Below, piece by piece: positions 1 to 7,907 of a stretch of DNA of 14,344 nt. Origin of the DNA: Aquiluna sp. (GTDB taxonomy: Bacteria > Actinomycetota > Actinomycetes > Actinomycetales > Microbacteriaceae); contig JALQVB010000022.1 of the NCBI GenBank assembly GCA_023260495.1, positions 1-14,344 of the forward strand, in the 5' to 3' direction. A model generated the notes under the pieces. That model was not told the DNA's origin. It worked only from the letters and a program-made list of their open reading frames with translations, and did no database searches. Within the stretch, counting starts at the first letter, position 1. Every line of letters starts with the position of its first letter. Both the position numbers and the translations under genes were made by a program.

Positions 1-64
1 GAGCGTCACCGTAACCGACGCAGACGCTGACGAGGATGGCGACGAGGAGCTCGCCGGCTTCTAA
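1..64 (+). CDS. sepF: C-terminal tail of a probable SepF cell-division protein (partial)
   Basis: The second frame from the left edge is open from base 2 and reads about 20 codons to a TAA at 62-64, giving SVTVTDADADEDGDEELAGF. The tail is short and acidic. The assignment rests mainly on position: in Actinobacteria SepF, the cytoplasmic FtsZ-binding Z-ring protein, usually precedes yggT and divIVA, and SepF proteins often end a few residues after a VxVT/VxVS-type strand. The stop overlaps the next start by one base (TAATG), which suggests translational coupling with yggT. The visible piece is too short to prove the family by itself; any upstream gene with an acidic tail is possible. Confidence 0.5.
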   Translation, partial: SVTVTDADADEDGDEELAGF

Positions 65-348
65 TGAGCATCGTAGGTCTCGTTCTCTACTGGGCGCTCC
101 AGATTTTCTTTTATGCGATGATCGGGCGCTTTGTGGCCGATCTCGTAATGAGCATGAGTCCAGGTTGGCGTCCCAAGGGTTTGCTGCTTCCGATTTTGGA
201 TTTTGCCTACACCCTTACAGACCCTCCGCTGAAGTTTGTGCGCCGCTTTGTTCCGCCGCTGAGGTTGGGTCCAATTGCCCTTGACCTGGCTTGGACCCTG
301 GTGCTGTTTGCCGTGATTATTTTGCAGGGCTTTGCTCGCAGCCTCTAG
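64..348 (+). CDS. YggT family integral membrane protein
   Basis: A 94-residue protein with two hydrophobic segments (about residues 3-28 and 66-92) separated by a short basic loop. The segment TDPPLKFVRRFVPPLRLG (residues 52-69) is the conserved YggT family signature (TDP/PL...R...P), and the length is normal for the single-repeat form. Its biochemical role is not settled; in Gram-positive bacteria it lies between sepF and divIVA and is thought to belong to the division/envelope group. The ATG shares its A with the preceding stop. A purine-rich stretch GAGGAG at 44-49 is rather far upstream for a ribosome site, so coupled initiation is likely. Family call is firm; function is open. Confidence 0.93.
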   Translation: MSIVGLVLYWALQIFFYAMIGRFVADLVMSMSPGWRPKGLLLPILDFAYTLTDPPLKFVRRFVPPLRLGPIALDLAWTLVLFAVIILQGFARSL

Positions 349-361
349 AGGGGAATAACAT
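331..361 (+). promoter_or_regulatory. Weak candidate promoter before divIVA
   Basis: The 49-base gap between yggT and divIVA contains TAACAT (356-361), a TAnnnT-type -10. About 18 bases upstream, inside the end of yggT, is TTGCTC (332-337). A start near 368 would leave a leader of about 30 bases containing the GGAAAGG ribosome site (385-391) six bases before the divIVA ATG. This would give divIVA expression independent of the sepF-yggT message. Pattern match only. Confidence 0.3.
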
Positions 362-397
362 AGTCAAGGATTTTCCAAACGCACGGAAAGGCAGACG

Positions 398-1123
398 ATG
401 GCGTTGACCCCTGAAGACATTCTGGCCAAGCGGTTCCAGATCACTAAGTTCCGTGAGGGATACGACCAGGATGAGGTGGATGACTACCTAGACGAGGTGG
501 TCGTCGAGCTCCGCAAAATCATCGCTGAGAATGAGGAGCTGAAGACTCGCAGCGCTGCAGGCGTGGAGGGGGATTCCGCCGAGATGCCAGCCTTCCCAGT
601 GGCTGCTGACCCGGTGCCGGCACCAGCCGCCGAGGACACTGATGCCTCACGAAGCATCATCGAACTCGCTCAAAAGCTGCACGCAGATCACGTGCACGAG
701 GGCAAGGTCAAGCGCGAGCAATTGATCCGCGATGCTCAGCGCGAAGCAGCTCGCCTGGTTCGCGACGCTGAGGCTCAGGCTCGCGAAATCCTGAACCAGA
801 TGGAACTAGACCGCAGGAGCATCGAGTCCTCAATCGAGGACCTTAAGCGATTTGAGTCTGAATACCGTTCCAAGCTGCGTGATTACATCCAGGAGCAGCT
901 ATCGCAAATTCTTACCGAGGAAGCGTTCGGCGACATCTCTGGTGAGGTTGAGCCGGCAGAGAACGCCGAGGTTGAGTTTGAGTACTACGACCAGGAGCCA
1001 GCCCCAATCGGTTCCCCCGTCGCTGCAGCATCCCTAGCGGATGAGGCTGATGACGAGGAGCTGGAGGACGACGAAGAGCTCGAGAGCGAAGAAGACGAAG
1101 TAGAGGGTGAAGGCAAGCGCTAG
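398..1123 (+). CDS. divIVA: DivIVA/Wag31 polar growth and cell-division scaffold
   Basis: 241 residues, close to mycobacterial Wag31. Residues 2-45 carry the DivIVA lipid-binding head (LTPEDILAKRFQITKF then GYDQDEVDDYLDEV, the conserved GY-x-x-x-EVDxfLD motif). A Pro/Ala linker (about 55-83) follows, then a long coiled coil (about 85-172, Lys/Arg/Glu/Gln-rich heptads). The tail from 183 is strongly acidic, and residues 214-239 are mostly Asp/Glu. DivIVA assembles under negatively curved membrane at poles and septa and, in Actinobacteria, directs tip peptidoglycan synthesis. GGAAAGG at 385-391 is a good ribosome site for the ATG. The 3' end overlaps lspA by 17 bases. The head and coil make the family certain; the acidic tail is variable in the family. 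Confidence 0.96.
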   Translation: MALTPEDILAKRFQITKFREGYDQDEVDDYLDEVVVELRKIIAENEELKTRSAAGVEGDSAEMPAFPVAADPVPAPAAEDTDASRSIIELAQKLHADHVHEGKVKREQLIRDAQREAARLVRDAEAQAREILNQMELDRRSIESSIEDLKRFESEYRSKLRDYIQEQLSQILTEEAFGDISGEVEPAENAEVEFEYYDQEPAPIGSPVAAASLADEADDEELEDDEELESEEDEVEGEGKR

Positions 1124-1598
1124 GCGCCTGCTATTTATTCCGATAGCCCTTGTCGTTGTTGGATTAGATCAGGCAACGAAGTACTGGGCTGAGTCAGAGC
1201 TTTTCGGCCAAGGGTCAGTTCCGGTAATTGGTGAACTACTGCAGTTTCGCCTGGCCTACAACGACGCAGCTGCCTTCTCGCTCGGCGTCGGGGCCACCTG
1301 GGTCCTCACCACGATTTCGCTCGTCGCATCAATTGCAATTGGCTATTACGCGCTCCGCGCCAAGACGCTGGTGTGGACGGTGATTGCCGGGCTGGCACTT
1401 GGTGGTGCGGTCGGTAATCTGATTGATCGCGCACTCAAACCACCGACTTTCTTCAACGGACACGTGGTTGATTTCATCCAGATTCCGTTCAACTTCCCGA
1501 TTTTTAACCTTGCCGACACGTTCTTGGTGACAGCAGTCTGCCTCGCTATCCTGCGCACCATGCTTGGCGACGAGATTGGTGGCGGGCGTGCCAAGTAG
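1107..1598 (+). CDS. lspA: Lipoprotein signal peptidase (signal peptidase II)
   Basis: 163-residue, four-helix membrane aspartyl protease that cuts signal peptides from diacylglyceryl-modified prolipoproteins. Seen: DQATK (21-25) after the first helix, YNDAAAFSLG (51-60), GGAVGNLIDR (99-108), HVVDFI (119-124) and FNLADTFL (133-140). By family alignment the catalytic pair are Asp122 and Asp137. Small departures from the usual text are NDAAAFS for NxGAAFS and ADT for ADS; neither removes a catalytic residue. The GTG start at 1107 lies inside the end of divIVA, with purine-rich sequence just upstream, and gives a basic N-terminus (KASARR) before helix one, as expected. A likely substrate, the CtaC lipoprotein, is encoded near the other end of the window. 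Confidence 0.96.
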   Translation: MKASARRLLFIPIALVVVGLDQATKYWAESELFGQGSVPVIGELLQFRLAYNDAAAFSLGVGATWVLTTISLVASIAIGYYALRAKTLVWTVIAGLALGGAVGNLIDRALKPPTFFNGHVVDFIQIPFNFPIFNLADTFLVTAVCLAILRTMLGDEIGGGRAK

Positions 1599-2523
1599 GG
1601 TACTGCCGGTCCCAGATGCCCGGGTTGGTGAGCGACTGGATGCAGGCCTGAGCAAAATGCTTGGCATCTCTCGCACTCGAGCAATTGCCCTGATCGAGGA
1701 TGGCAAGGTTCTAGTCGATGGCCAAATCGCACCCAAGAGCCTGAAGCTAGAGGCTGACCAACTGATTGCGGTCGATCTCGACGAGGCGGCCAGTGAGGTG
1801 CGGGTTGAGGCTGAGGATGTGGCTGAGCTGAAGATCGTGTTTCAGGACGAGCACATCATTGTCGTGGACAAGCCCGCCGGTGTGGTCTCCCATCCCTCCC
1901 AGGGGTTTGAGGGACCGAGTGTGCCCGGTGTGCTGCTGGCCCGAGGCATTCAGCTTTCAACTTCTGGGGCAAGCGAGCGGCAGGGAATCGTCCAGCGCTT
2001 AGATGTGGGAACCAGTGGTCTGATGGTGTTGGCCAAGGGGGAGCGAGCCTACTCGGTTTTGAAGCAGGCCTTTCGTGACCGCAGCGTCAAAAAGACCTAC
2101 CACGCTCTCGCGCAGGGTCATCCGGATCCCGCAACTGGAACCATCGACACTCCGATTGCCCGGAGCATGCGACACGAATACAAGTTCACAATTTCTCACG
2201 ATGGCAAACCGGCGGTGACGCATTACCGCTGCATCGAACTGTTGCCAACCGCCGCGCTTATGGAAATTGGCCTGGAGACAGGACGAACACATCAGATTAG
2301 AGTGCATTTTGCCCACTTCAATCACCCACTGGTGGGAGATCAGCTTTATGGCTCCGACCCGATTTTGGCGCAAAAACTGGGTCTCGATAGACAGTGGCTG
2401 CATGCGGTCCGGCTCGGCTTCAACCATCCAATCACGGGTGAGTGGGTGGAATTTCAGTCAAGTTATCCGGCGGATTTGGAAAATGCACTGAGTCAACTGC
2501 GTGATGTGAATTTTCGGCTTTAG
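1588..2523 (+). CDS. rluD: RluA/RluD family 23S rRNA pseudouridine synthase
   Basis: Converts uridines of large-subunit rRNA to pseudouridine in the cytoplasm. An S4 RNA-binding domain occupies about residues 13-61 (RLDAGLSKMLGISRTRA...GKVLVDG). The catalytic domain begins near VVDKPAGVVSHP. The active-site motif is GIVQRLDVGTSGLM with catalytic Asp at about residue 139; the usual His before RLD is Gln here, a variant I recall from other actinobacterial members. RTHQIRVHF and HPLVGDQLYG near the C-terminus complete the family pattern. The GTG at 1588 gives MPSRVLPVPDARVGERLDAG, matching the usual N-terminus, and overlaps lspA by 11 bases. A TTG at 1564 in the same frame would add eight residues. 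Exact target positions (1911/1915/1917-type) cannot be proven from sequence. Confidence 0.92.
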   Translation: MPSRVLPVPDARVGERLDAGLSKMLGISRTRAIALIEDGKVLVDGQIAPKSLKLEADQLIAVDLDEAASEVRVEAEDVAELKIVFQDEHIIVVDKPAGVVSHPSQGFEGPSVPGVLLARGIQLSTSGASERQGIVQRLDVGTSGLMVLAKGERAYSVLKQAFRDRSVKKTYHALAQGHPDPATGTIDTPIARSMRHEYKFTISHDGKPAVTHYRCIELLPTAALMEIGLETGRTHQIRVHFAHFNHPLVGDQLYGSDPILAQKLGLDRQWLHAVRLGFNHPITGEWVEFQSSYPADLENALSQLRDVNFRL

Positions 2524-2535
2524 CATTGTCTAGTC

Positions 2536-2550
2536 GAAAGGTGTGATGTG
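2536..2550 (+). promoter_or_regulatory. Ribosome binding site deciding the GTG start of dnaE
   Basis: GAAAGG at 2536-2541 sits six bases before GTG 2548. An ATG at 2546 overlaps it in another frame and is not used. This supports a GTG start followed by AEKSFVHLHNHTEYS, the normal N-terminus of actinobacterial DnaE1. Confidence 0.7.
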
Positions 2551-5500
2551 GCAGAAAAGTCGTTTGTTCACCTGCACAACCACACCGAATACTCGATGCT
2601 TGATGGTGCCGCCCGCATAAAACCACTGGTCACAAAGGCCGCTGAACTGGGCATGCCGGCGATTGCGATGACCGATCACGGCAACACCCACGGTGCTTAT
2701 GAATTCTGGAAGCAGGCAACCGCAGCGGGAGTGAAGCCAATCATTGGCATGGAGGCCTATCTGGCTCCCGGTTCTCGCCTAGAGCGCTCTCGAGTTCGCT
2801 GGGGAGATGGCGGTGAGGATGACGTCTCGGCTGGTGGCGCCTACTCCCACCTGACCTTGTGGGCAACCAATAACGAGAGCATGAATAACCTTTTCCGGCT
2901 TAGCTCGGAAGCGTACCTCTCTGGTTACTACTTCAAGCCGAGGCTAGACCGCGAACTGCTGGCCAATTACGGCAAGGGAATTATTGGCACCACTGGCTGT
3001 CCCGGTGGCGAGGTGCAAATCAGGTTGCGCATGGGTCAGTACGACGAGGCGCTCAAGGCCGCGGGGGAGTTCCGCGACATATTCGGCAAGGATAACTACT
3101 TCGTTGAGGTCATGGACCACACCCTCGACATCGAAAAGCGAGTGCGTGACGATCTGTTACGACTGGCCAAGAACTTGGATTTGCCGCTGGTGGGAACCAA
3201 CGATTTGCACTACGTAGACCAGCACGATGCGCAAGCGCATGAGGCGCTGCTCTGCGTGCAAACAGGTACAAATCTCGATGATCCGAACCGCTTCCGCTTT
3301 GAATCTCAAGAGTTCTACCTGAAATCCGCAAGCCAGATGCGGAAGTTGTTCTCCGAGATTCCCGAGGCTGCTGACAACACCTTGCTGATTGCCGAGCGCT
3401 GTGAGGTGAATTTCGAAAAGCAGGACCTGATGCCAAGGTTCCCAGTCCCTGAGGGGCAAACCGAGGCTGAGTGGTTTGAAAAAGAGGTTTGGGCCGGAAT
3501 GGGGAAGCGTTTCCCCGATGGATTCAGCGAAAAGCATCGTGAGCAGGCAGCCTATGAGATCGAAGTCATCATCAAGATGGGCTTTCCGGGTTACTTCTTG
3601 GTGGTCTCCGACTTTATTGCCTGGGCAAGGGAGCAGGGCATTCGAGTGGGCCCGGGCCGAGGCTCAGCCGCCGGGTCGCTAGTTGCCTACGCCCTGGGTA
3701 TCACCGAGCTTGATCCCCTAGCGCACGATTTGATTTTTGAGCGCTTCTTGAACCCAGAGCGCCTGTCAATGCCCGATATCGATGTTGACTTTGACGATCG
3801 CCGCCGCCCCGAGGTTATTCGCTACGTGACCGAGAAGTATGGCGATGACCGAGTTGCTCAGATCGTCACCTTTGGCACCATCAAGGCAAAGCAGGCCCTG
3901 AAGGATGCCGCCAGGGTGCTGGCAAAGCCCTACGCCGTGGGGGAGAAGCTAACCAAGGCGATGCCACCGATGGTGCTGGGTCGCGATGTTTCGCTTGATG
4001 ACGTGGTCAACAAGGAATCGGAACGCTATTCCGAGGCGGCCGAATTTCGGGAGCTTGTCGAAAACGATCCGGATAGCAAGCAGGTGTTTGAACTAGCCCA
4101 AGGGCTGGAGTCGTTGAAGCGGCAGTCTGGAGTTCACGCCGCAGGCGTCATCATGAGCGCCAAGCCGCTAATGGAAGTTATCCCGATCATGAAGCGCGAG
4201 GAAGACGGCGCCATCATCACTCAGTTTGATCAGCCGCCATGTGAAGACCTTGGGCTCTTGAAAATGGACTTCTTAGGCCTGAGAAACCTAACGGTGATTG
4301 ACGATGCTTTGGAAAACATCCGACAGAACCGGGGCGAAAATGTAGTTCTGGAAGAGCTCGACCTAGATGCCGATGAAAAGACCTACCAGCTGCTATCGCG
4401 CGGTGACACATTGGGCGTATTTCAGCTTGACGGTGGCAATATGCGCTCGCTCTTGAAGCTATTGAAGCCAACTGAATTCGAGCACATTTCGGCCGTCATC
4501 GCACTCTATCGACCTGGCCCGATGGGCATGAATTCGCACACCAACTACGCTCAGCGCAAGAATGGGCAGCAAAAATCCCAGGCAATCCATCCAGAGCTAG
4601 CCGAGCCACTTGCCGAGATTCTGGACCCGACCTACGGACTCATCGTCTACCAGGAGCAGGTGATGGCCGCAGCTCAAAAGGTGGCGGGCTATACCCTCGG
4701 TCAAGCAGATCTGTTGCGTCGAGCCATGGGAAAGAAGAAGCCCGAGGAGCTAGCGAAGCAGCTGGAAATATTCACGGCCGGCATGAAGCAGGGCGGATTC
4801 TCAGATTCGGCAATCACGGCACTTTGGGAGACCCTGCTGCCGTTTGCCGATTACGCCTTCAACAAGGCTCACTCGGCCGGTTACGGGGTGCTCAGCTATT
4901 GGACCGCTTACCTCAAAGCGAATTATCCGGCTGAGTTCATGGCAGCTCTGCTCACCAGCGTCAGCGACTCCAAGGACAAGCTGGGTCTCTACCTCAATGA
5001 ATGCCGCCGAATGGGGCTGAAAGTCTTGCCGCCGGATATAAACGAGTCGATTCACGTTTTTGCCGCCGTAGGGGACGACATTCGCTTTGGTCTCGGCGCC
5101 GTGCGCAATGTTGGTAAGAACGTGGTTGACAGCGTTGTCAGCGCTCGAGAAGAGTCAAACTTCATAAGCTTTGAGGACTACCTGACAAGGGTCTCCCAGC
5201 AGGCCAGCACTAAGCGCGTTGTAGAGTCGCTCATCAAGGCCGGGGCGTTTGACTCGCTAGGCCACACCAGAAGGTCACTAATTGCAATTCATGAAGAGGC
5301 AATCGATGCAACTTCGGTTCTGAAGCGGCACGCTGCAGCCGGCCAGATGGACCTTTTCGGTGGTTTAGAGGAAGAAAGCGCGGTCACGGTTCAGATTCCG
5401 CAGTTGCCGGAGTGGACCAAGCGCGACTTGCTTTCCCATGAGCGCGAAATGCTGGGTCTTTACGTGTCCGATCACCCACTTGCTGGCATGGAAGCCGAGT

Positions 5501-6042
5501 TGATGCGGCACTCGGACATGGGCACTGCGGCGCTGCGGGAGAGCGATATTTCCGATGGCGAAACGGTCACAATCGCCGGTCTAATAACCCAGGTCCAGCA
5601 CCGGATAGCCCGTGCATCTGGCAATCAGTATGCCCAGCTCACGGTGGAGGATTTTTCCGGTGAGGTGTCCGTGATGTTCATGGGTAAGATCTATCAGCAA
5701 AATCGCGAGCTACTCGAAGCGGATCGCACGGTCACCATACGAGGGCGCCTCTCCAGGCGCGACGAAGAAGTGGTGCTACAGGCCTATTCGATTGAACAGC
5801 TGGAAGCGGGCCGAGAAAACGGGGGAGTCTTGCTGCTAAATCTCCAAGAAGCCAACACCACCAAGTCTCAGCTTGAGAAACTAGCCGGCATTCTTGATTC
5901 CCACCCAGGTCCCGTGGAGGTTCAGGTAAAGCTGCATTCCAATCACAACACCTCGCACTTCATGCTGCCGCAGCGGGTCAGCGTGGGTCACGATCTGTTT
6001 GGAGAACTAAAGGCCTTGCTTGGGCCCGACGCCGTCAGCTAG
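2548..6042 (+). CDS. dnaE: DNA polymerase III alpha subunit (replicative, DnaE1 type)
   Basis: 1164 residues, normal for actinobacterial DnaE1, the catalytic subunit of the chromosomal replicase. The N-terminal PHP domain keeps metal-site residues: HLH (His8/His10), Cys151 in TTGCPGG, Asp219/His221 in TNDLHY. In DnaE1 of Mycobacterium this domain is the proofreading 3'-5' exonuclease, so the same is inferred here. Polymerase aspartates are visible: Asp410 and Asp412 in MPDIDVDFDDRRR and Asp574 in LLKMDFLGLRNLT. GPGRGSAAGSLVAYALG, YRPGPMGMN and FADYAFNKAHSAGYG are further family motifs. QMDLF at 933-937 resembles the internal beta-clamp-binding motif. An OB-fold follows from about 1005. It starts 24 bases after rluD, so it probably shares that transcript, and its stop overlaps the convergent flavoprotein gene by four bases. 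Confidence 0.98.
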   Translation: MAEKSFVHLHNHTEYSMLDGAARIKPLVTKAAELGMPAIAMTDHGNTHGAYEFWKQATAAGVKPIIGMEAYLAPGSRLERSRVRWGDGGEDDVSAGGAYSHLTLWATNNESMNNLFRLSSEAYLSGYYFKPRLDRELLANYGKGIIGTTGCPGGEVQIRLRMGQYDEALKAAGEFRDIFGKDNYFVEVMDHTLDIEKRVRDDLLRLAKNLDLPLVGTNDLHYVDQHDAQAHEALLCVQTGTNLDDPNRFRFESQEFYLKSASQMRKLFSEIPEAADNTLLIAERCEVNFEKQDLMPRFPVPEGQTEAEWFEKEVWAGMGKRFPDGFSEKHREQAAYEIEVIIKMGFPGYFLVVSDFIAWAREQGIRVGPGRGSAAGSLVAYALGITELDPLAHDLIFERFLNPERLSMPDIDVDFDDRRRPEVIRYVTEKYGDDRVAQIVTFGTIKAKQALKDAARVLAKPYAVGEKLTKAMPPMVLGRDVSLDDVVNKESERYSEAAEFRELVENDPDSKQVFELAQGLESLKRQSGVHAAGVIMSAKPLMEVIPIMKREEDGAIITQFDQPPCEDLGLLKMDFLGLRNLTVIDDALENIRQNRGENVVLEELDLDADEKTYQLLSRGDTLGVFQLDGGNMRSLLKLLKPTEFEHISAVIALYRPGPMGMNSHTNYAQRKNGQQKSQAIHPELAEPLAEILDPTYGLIVYQEQVMAAAQKVAGYTLGQADLLRRAMGKKKPEELAKQLEIFTAGMKQGGFSDSAITALWETLLPFADYAFNKAHSAGYGVLSYWTAYLKANYPAEFMAALLTSVSDSKDKLGLYLNECRRMGLKVLPPDINESIHVFAAVGDDIRFGLGAVRNVGKNVVDSVVSAREESNFISFEDYLTRVSQQASTKRVVESLIKAGAFDSLGHTRRSLIAIHEEAIDATSVLKRHAAAGQMDLFGGLEEESAVTVQIPQLPEWTKRDLLSHEREMLGLYVSDHPLAGMEAELMRHSDMGTAALRESDISDGETVTIAGLITQVQHRIARASGNQYAQLTVEDFSGEVSVMFMGKIYQQNRELLEADRTVTIRGRLSRRDEEVVLQAYSIEQLEAGRENGGVLLLNLQEANTTKSQLEKLAGILDSHPGPVEVQVKLHSNHNTSHFMLPQRVSVGHDLFGELKALLGPDAVS

Positions 6043-6560
6043 GAGTTATCGGCGAGGCGCTCACCAATGCCGTGGTAACCCCGCTGGAAGTAAATTAGAG
6101 GTGCCACAGGAATCTCGTCTGCGGTAGCCATCAGCACATCCATTACCACCACAGCATTTGATGCAACCTCAAAGCGCTCCCTGACCTCACCGATCAGAAT
6201 CGCCGGGCACTCACAGAAAACTGGTACCCCGAAGGGCCCTTTAGATTCGCTGCCATCAAAGCGCTCCGAACGATCTCCGGCAAGGCGCTGGGCAAGGTGG
6301 AGAGTGGTGGCGTCAAGGGTGTGCAGGGCGACCTTTGCACCCTTGCCGATGAATGGATAGCTAGAAGACCCCTGAGCGATGTTAAATGACACCAGAGGTG
6401 GATTGGAGCCCAGCGAGGTTACCGAAGATGCGGTGAAGCCGATTGGATTGCCTTCGGAATCTAGGGCGGTGATGATGGCGATTCCAGAGGCATGGTTGCG
6501 GAAGACGGCTTTGAGTGCTTCGGTTCCGCTTAGGTCAAACTCTTGATTTTTTGAACTCAT
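6039..6560 (-). CDS. Flavin reductase-like FMN-binding protein
   Basis: 173 residues of the flavin reductase-like/split-barrel flavoprotein family. Seen: ASGIAIITA (24-32), PIGFTASSVTSLGSNPPLVSFN (39-60, the flavin-binding segment with the family's GxTxSS pattern), SSYPF (66-70), a Leu/Ala-rich stretch with RFDG (100-103), and PLIYFQRGYHGI near the end. Such proteins reduce FMN/FAD with NAD(P)H for a partner monooxygenase, or bind FMN themselves. No monooxygenase is next to it, so the substrate is unknown. The ATG has no clear ribosome site; TAACCT (minus strand, 6575-6570) lies nine bases upstream, so the message may be nearly leaderless. It shares the palindrome CTAG with the dnaE stop. Confidence 0.85.
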   Translation of the reverse strand: MSSKNQEFDLSGTEALKAVFRNHASGIAIITALDSEGNPIGFTASSVTSLGSNPPLVSFNIAQGSSSYPFIGKGAKVALHTLDATTLHLAQRLAGDRSERFDGSESKGPFGVPVFCECPAILIGEVRERFEVASNAVVVMDVLMATADEIPVAPLIYFQRGYHGIGERLADNS

Positions 6561-6605
6561 TCTCAGATAAGGTTAGGGCATTAGTTTTTCCTAACAGGCC
6601 ACTAC
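6561..6605. promoter_or_regulatory. Divergent promoter region between the flavoprotein gene and hisD
   Basis: A 45-base gap. TAAGGTTA (6568-6575) contains TAAGGT on the plus strand and TAACCT on the minus strand, both of the TAnnnT -10 form, facing opposite ways and offset by two bases. An inverted repeat GTTAGG (6572-6577) / CCTAAC (6590-6595) with a 12-base spacer overlaps the pair and could be an operator. A weak -35-like TTGATT lies at 6543-6548 for the hisD direction. No good -35 was found for the minus direction. Pattern reading only. Confidence 0.4.
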
Positions 6606-7907
6606 ATGCGCAAAATTCATTGGGAATTTCCCGTCACGGCATCGAGCGTGAGGGAGAATCTGCCACGGGCCGATGTCTCCATCGGTTCGGTTTCGGGCTC
6701 GGTTCAGCGCATCATCGATGAGGTGCGGGACCGCGGCCTTGAGGCCATAACAAGACACGCCATGGAATTTGATCGTGTGGTGCCTCAGGACTTTCGGGTC
6801 TCGCCGGGGCAGCTAGCCAAGGCCGCAGAAGAACTCGACCCAGAGTTGCGCAGCTCGATTGAGTTGGCCATAGAGCGCGTTAGAAAAGTTAGTCAGGATC
6901 AGCTCCCCGGTGCGGTCAGTACCGAATTGACCCCTGGGGGTCTTGTTACCACTCGTTACGTTCCCGTTGACTCGGTTGGGCTTTACGTGCCAGGTGGAAA
7001 AGCGGTCTATCCCTCTTCGGCGATCATGAATGTTGTGCCGGCCCAGGTTGCCCAGGTGCCTCGAATCGCCATCTGCTCTCCTGCACAATTGGAATTTGAC
7101 GGCCTGCCGCACCCTTCAATTCTTGCCACCGCTCACCTCTTGGGCGTCGATGAGGTTTACGCAATCGGCGGGGCCAGTGCCGTGGCGGCATTTGCTTACG
7201 GAATCCCAGAGATTGGTTTTGAGCCTACGCGCTTGGTGACAGGCCCGGGAAACATTTACGTGGCTGCGGCTAAACGCCTGCTGCGATCCGTAATCGGAAT
7301 AGATTCCGAGGCTGGACCAACTGAGATTTTGATAATCGCGGATAAATCAGCGAATCCTCGCTTTGTCGCAGCGGATCTGATTTCCCAGGCAGAGCATGAC
7401 GAAAACGCCGCCAGCGTGCTTGTGACCGACTCCCAGGAGCTTCTGGATGAAGTCATTACCGAATTGGAGCGACAAGTTGCGGGGACTGCTAACAAAGAGC
7501 GGGTTCAGGCAGCTTTGGCAGGTGTGCAATCCGCCGCAGTTTTGGTGCCCAGCATCGAGGTTGCGGTAGCCATTGCCAACGAATATGCGACGGAACATCT
7601 TGAGATTCACACGAGTGATGCACAGGCAGTTGCAAATCAAATTTCAAATGCTGGTGCGATTTTTGTTGGAGACTATTCGCCAGTTTCGCTCGGCGATTAC
7701 ATCGCAGGATCGAACCACGTGCTGCCAACTGGCGAGCAGGCCAAGTTCTCAGCGGGGCTGAATGTGCTCAGCTTCCTCCGTAGTCAGCAGGTGATTAGCT
7801 ACGACAAAACAGCCCTGGCTGAGTCAATGCAGCGACTAGTGACTTTCTCCCACGCCGAGGGTCTACCCGCCCATGGCGATGCGGCAGCGATTAGGTTTGA
7901 CAACTGA
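6606..7907 (+). CDS. hisD: Histidinol dehydrogenase
   Basis: 433 residues, normal for HisD, the NAD- and Zn-dependent enzyme that oxidises L-histidinol to L-histidine in two steps at the end of histidine synthesis. Motifs: YVPGGKAVYPSSAIMN (NAD-binding region), IGGASAVAAFAYG, VTGPGNIYVAAAKR, EAGPTEILIIAD, ISQAEHDENAAS, and YATEHLEIHT with Glu330-His331 matching the catalytic Glu/His pair. GDYIAGSNHVLPT near the C-terminus is also conserved. The ribosome site is weak (AGG at 6596-6598). No other his gene is in the window, so hisD appears separated from a his operon or lies at its edge. The stop overlaps nrdR (TGATG). Confidence 0.97.
   Translation: MRKIHWEFPVTASSVRENLPRADVSIGSVSGSVQRIIDEVRDRGLEAITRHAMEFDRVVPQDFRVSPGQLAKAAEELDPELRSSIELAIERVRKVSQDQLPGAVSTELTPGGLVTTRYVPVDSVGLYVPGGKAVYPSSAIMNVVPAQVAQVPRIAICSPAQLEFDGLPHPSILATAHLLGVDEVYAIGGASAVAAFAYGIPEIGFEPTRLVTGPGNIYVAAAKRLLRSVIGIDSEAGPTEILIIADKSANPRFVAADLISQAEHDENAASVLVTDSQELLDEVITELERQVAGTANKERVQAALAGVQSAAVLVPSIEVAVAIANEYATEHLEIHTSDAQAVANQISNAGAIFVGDYSPVSLGDYIAGSNHVLPTGEQAKFSAGLNVLSFLRSQQVISYDKTALAESMQRLVTFSHAEGLPAHGDAAAIRFDN

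Noticed and set aside
36..284. 82-codon open frame overlapping yggT in another frame
   Set aside because: Its translation is Ser/Arg/Cys-rich with no family resemblance, while the overlapping frame encodes a clear YggT protein.
1329..1736. Long antisense frames over lspA and rluD
   Set aside because: They are opposite-strand shadows of two well-supported genes; translations show no domain and have no ribosome site context.
6561..6605. NrdR box or riboswitch upstream of the hisD-nrdR-pyrD group
   Set aside because: The 45-base gap has no match to the usual NrdR-box pattern and is too short for a riboswitch; only the six-base inverted repeat remains.
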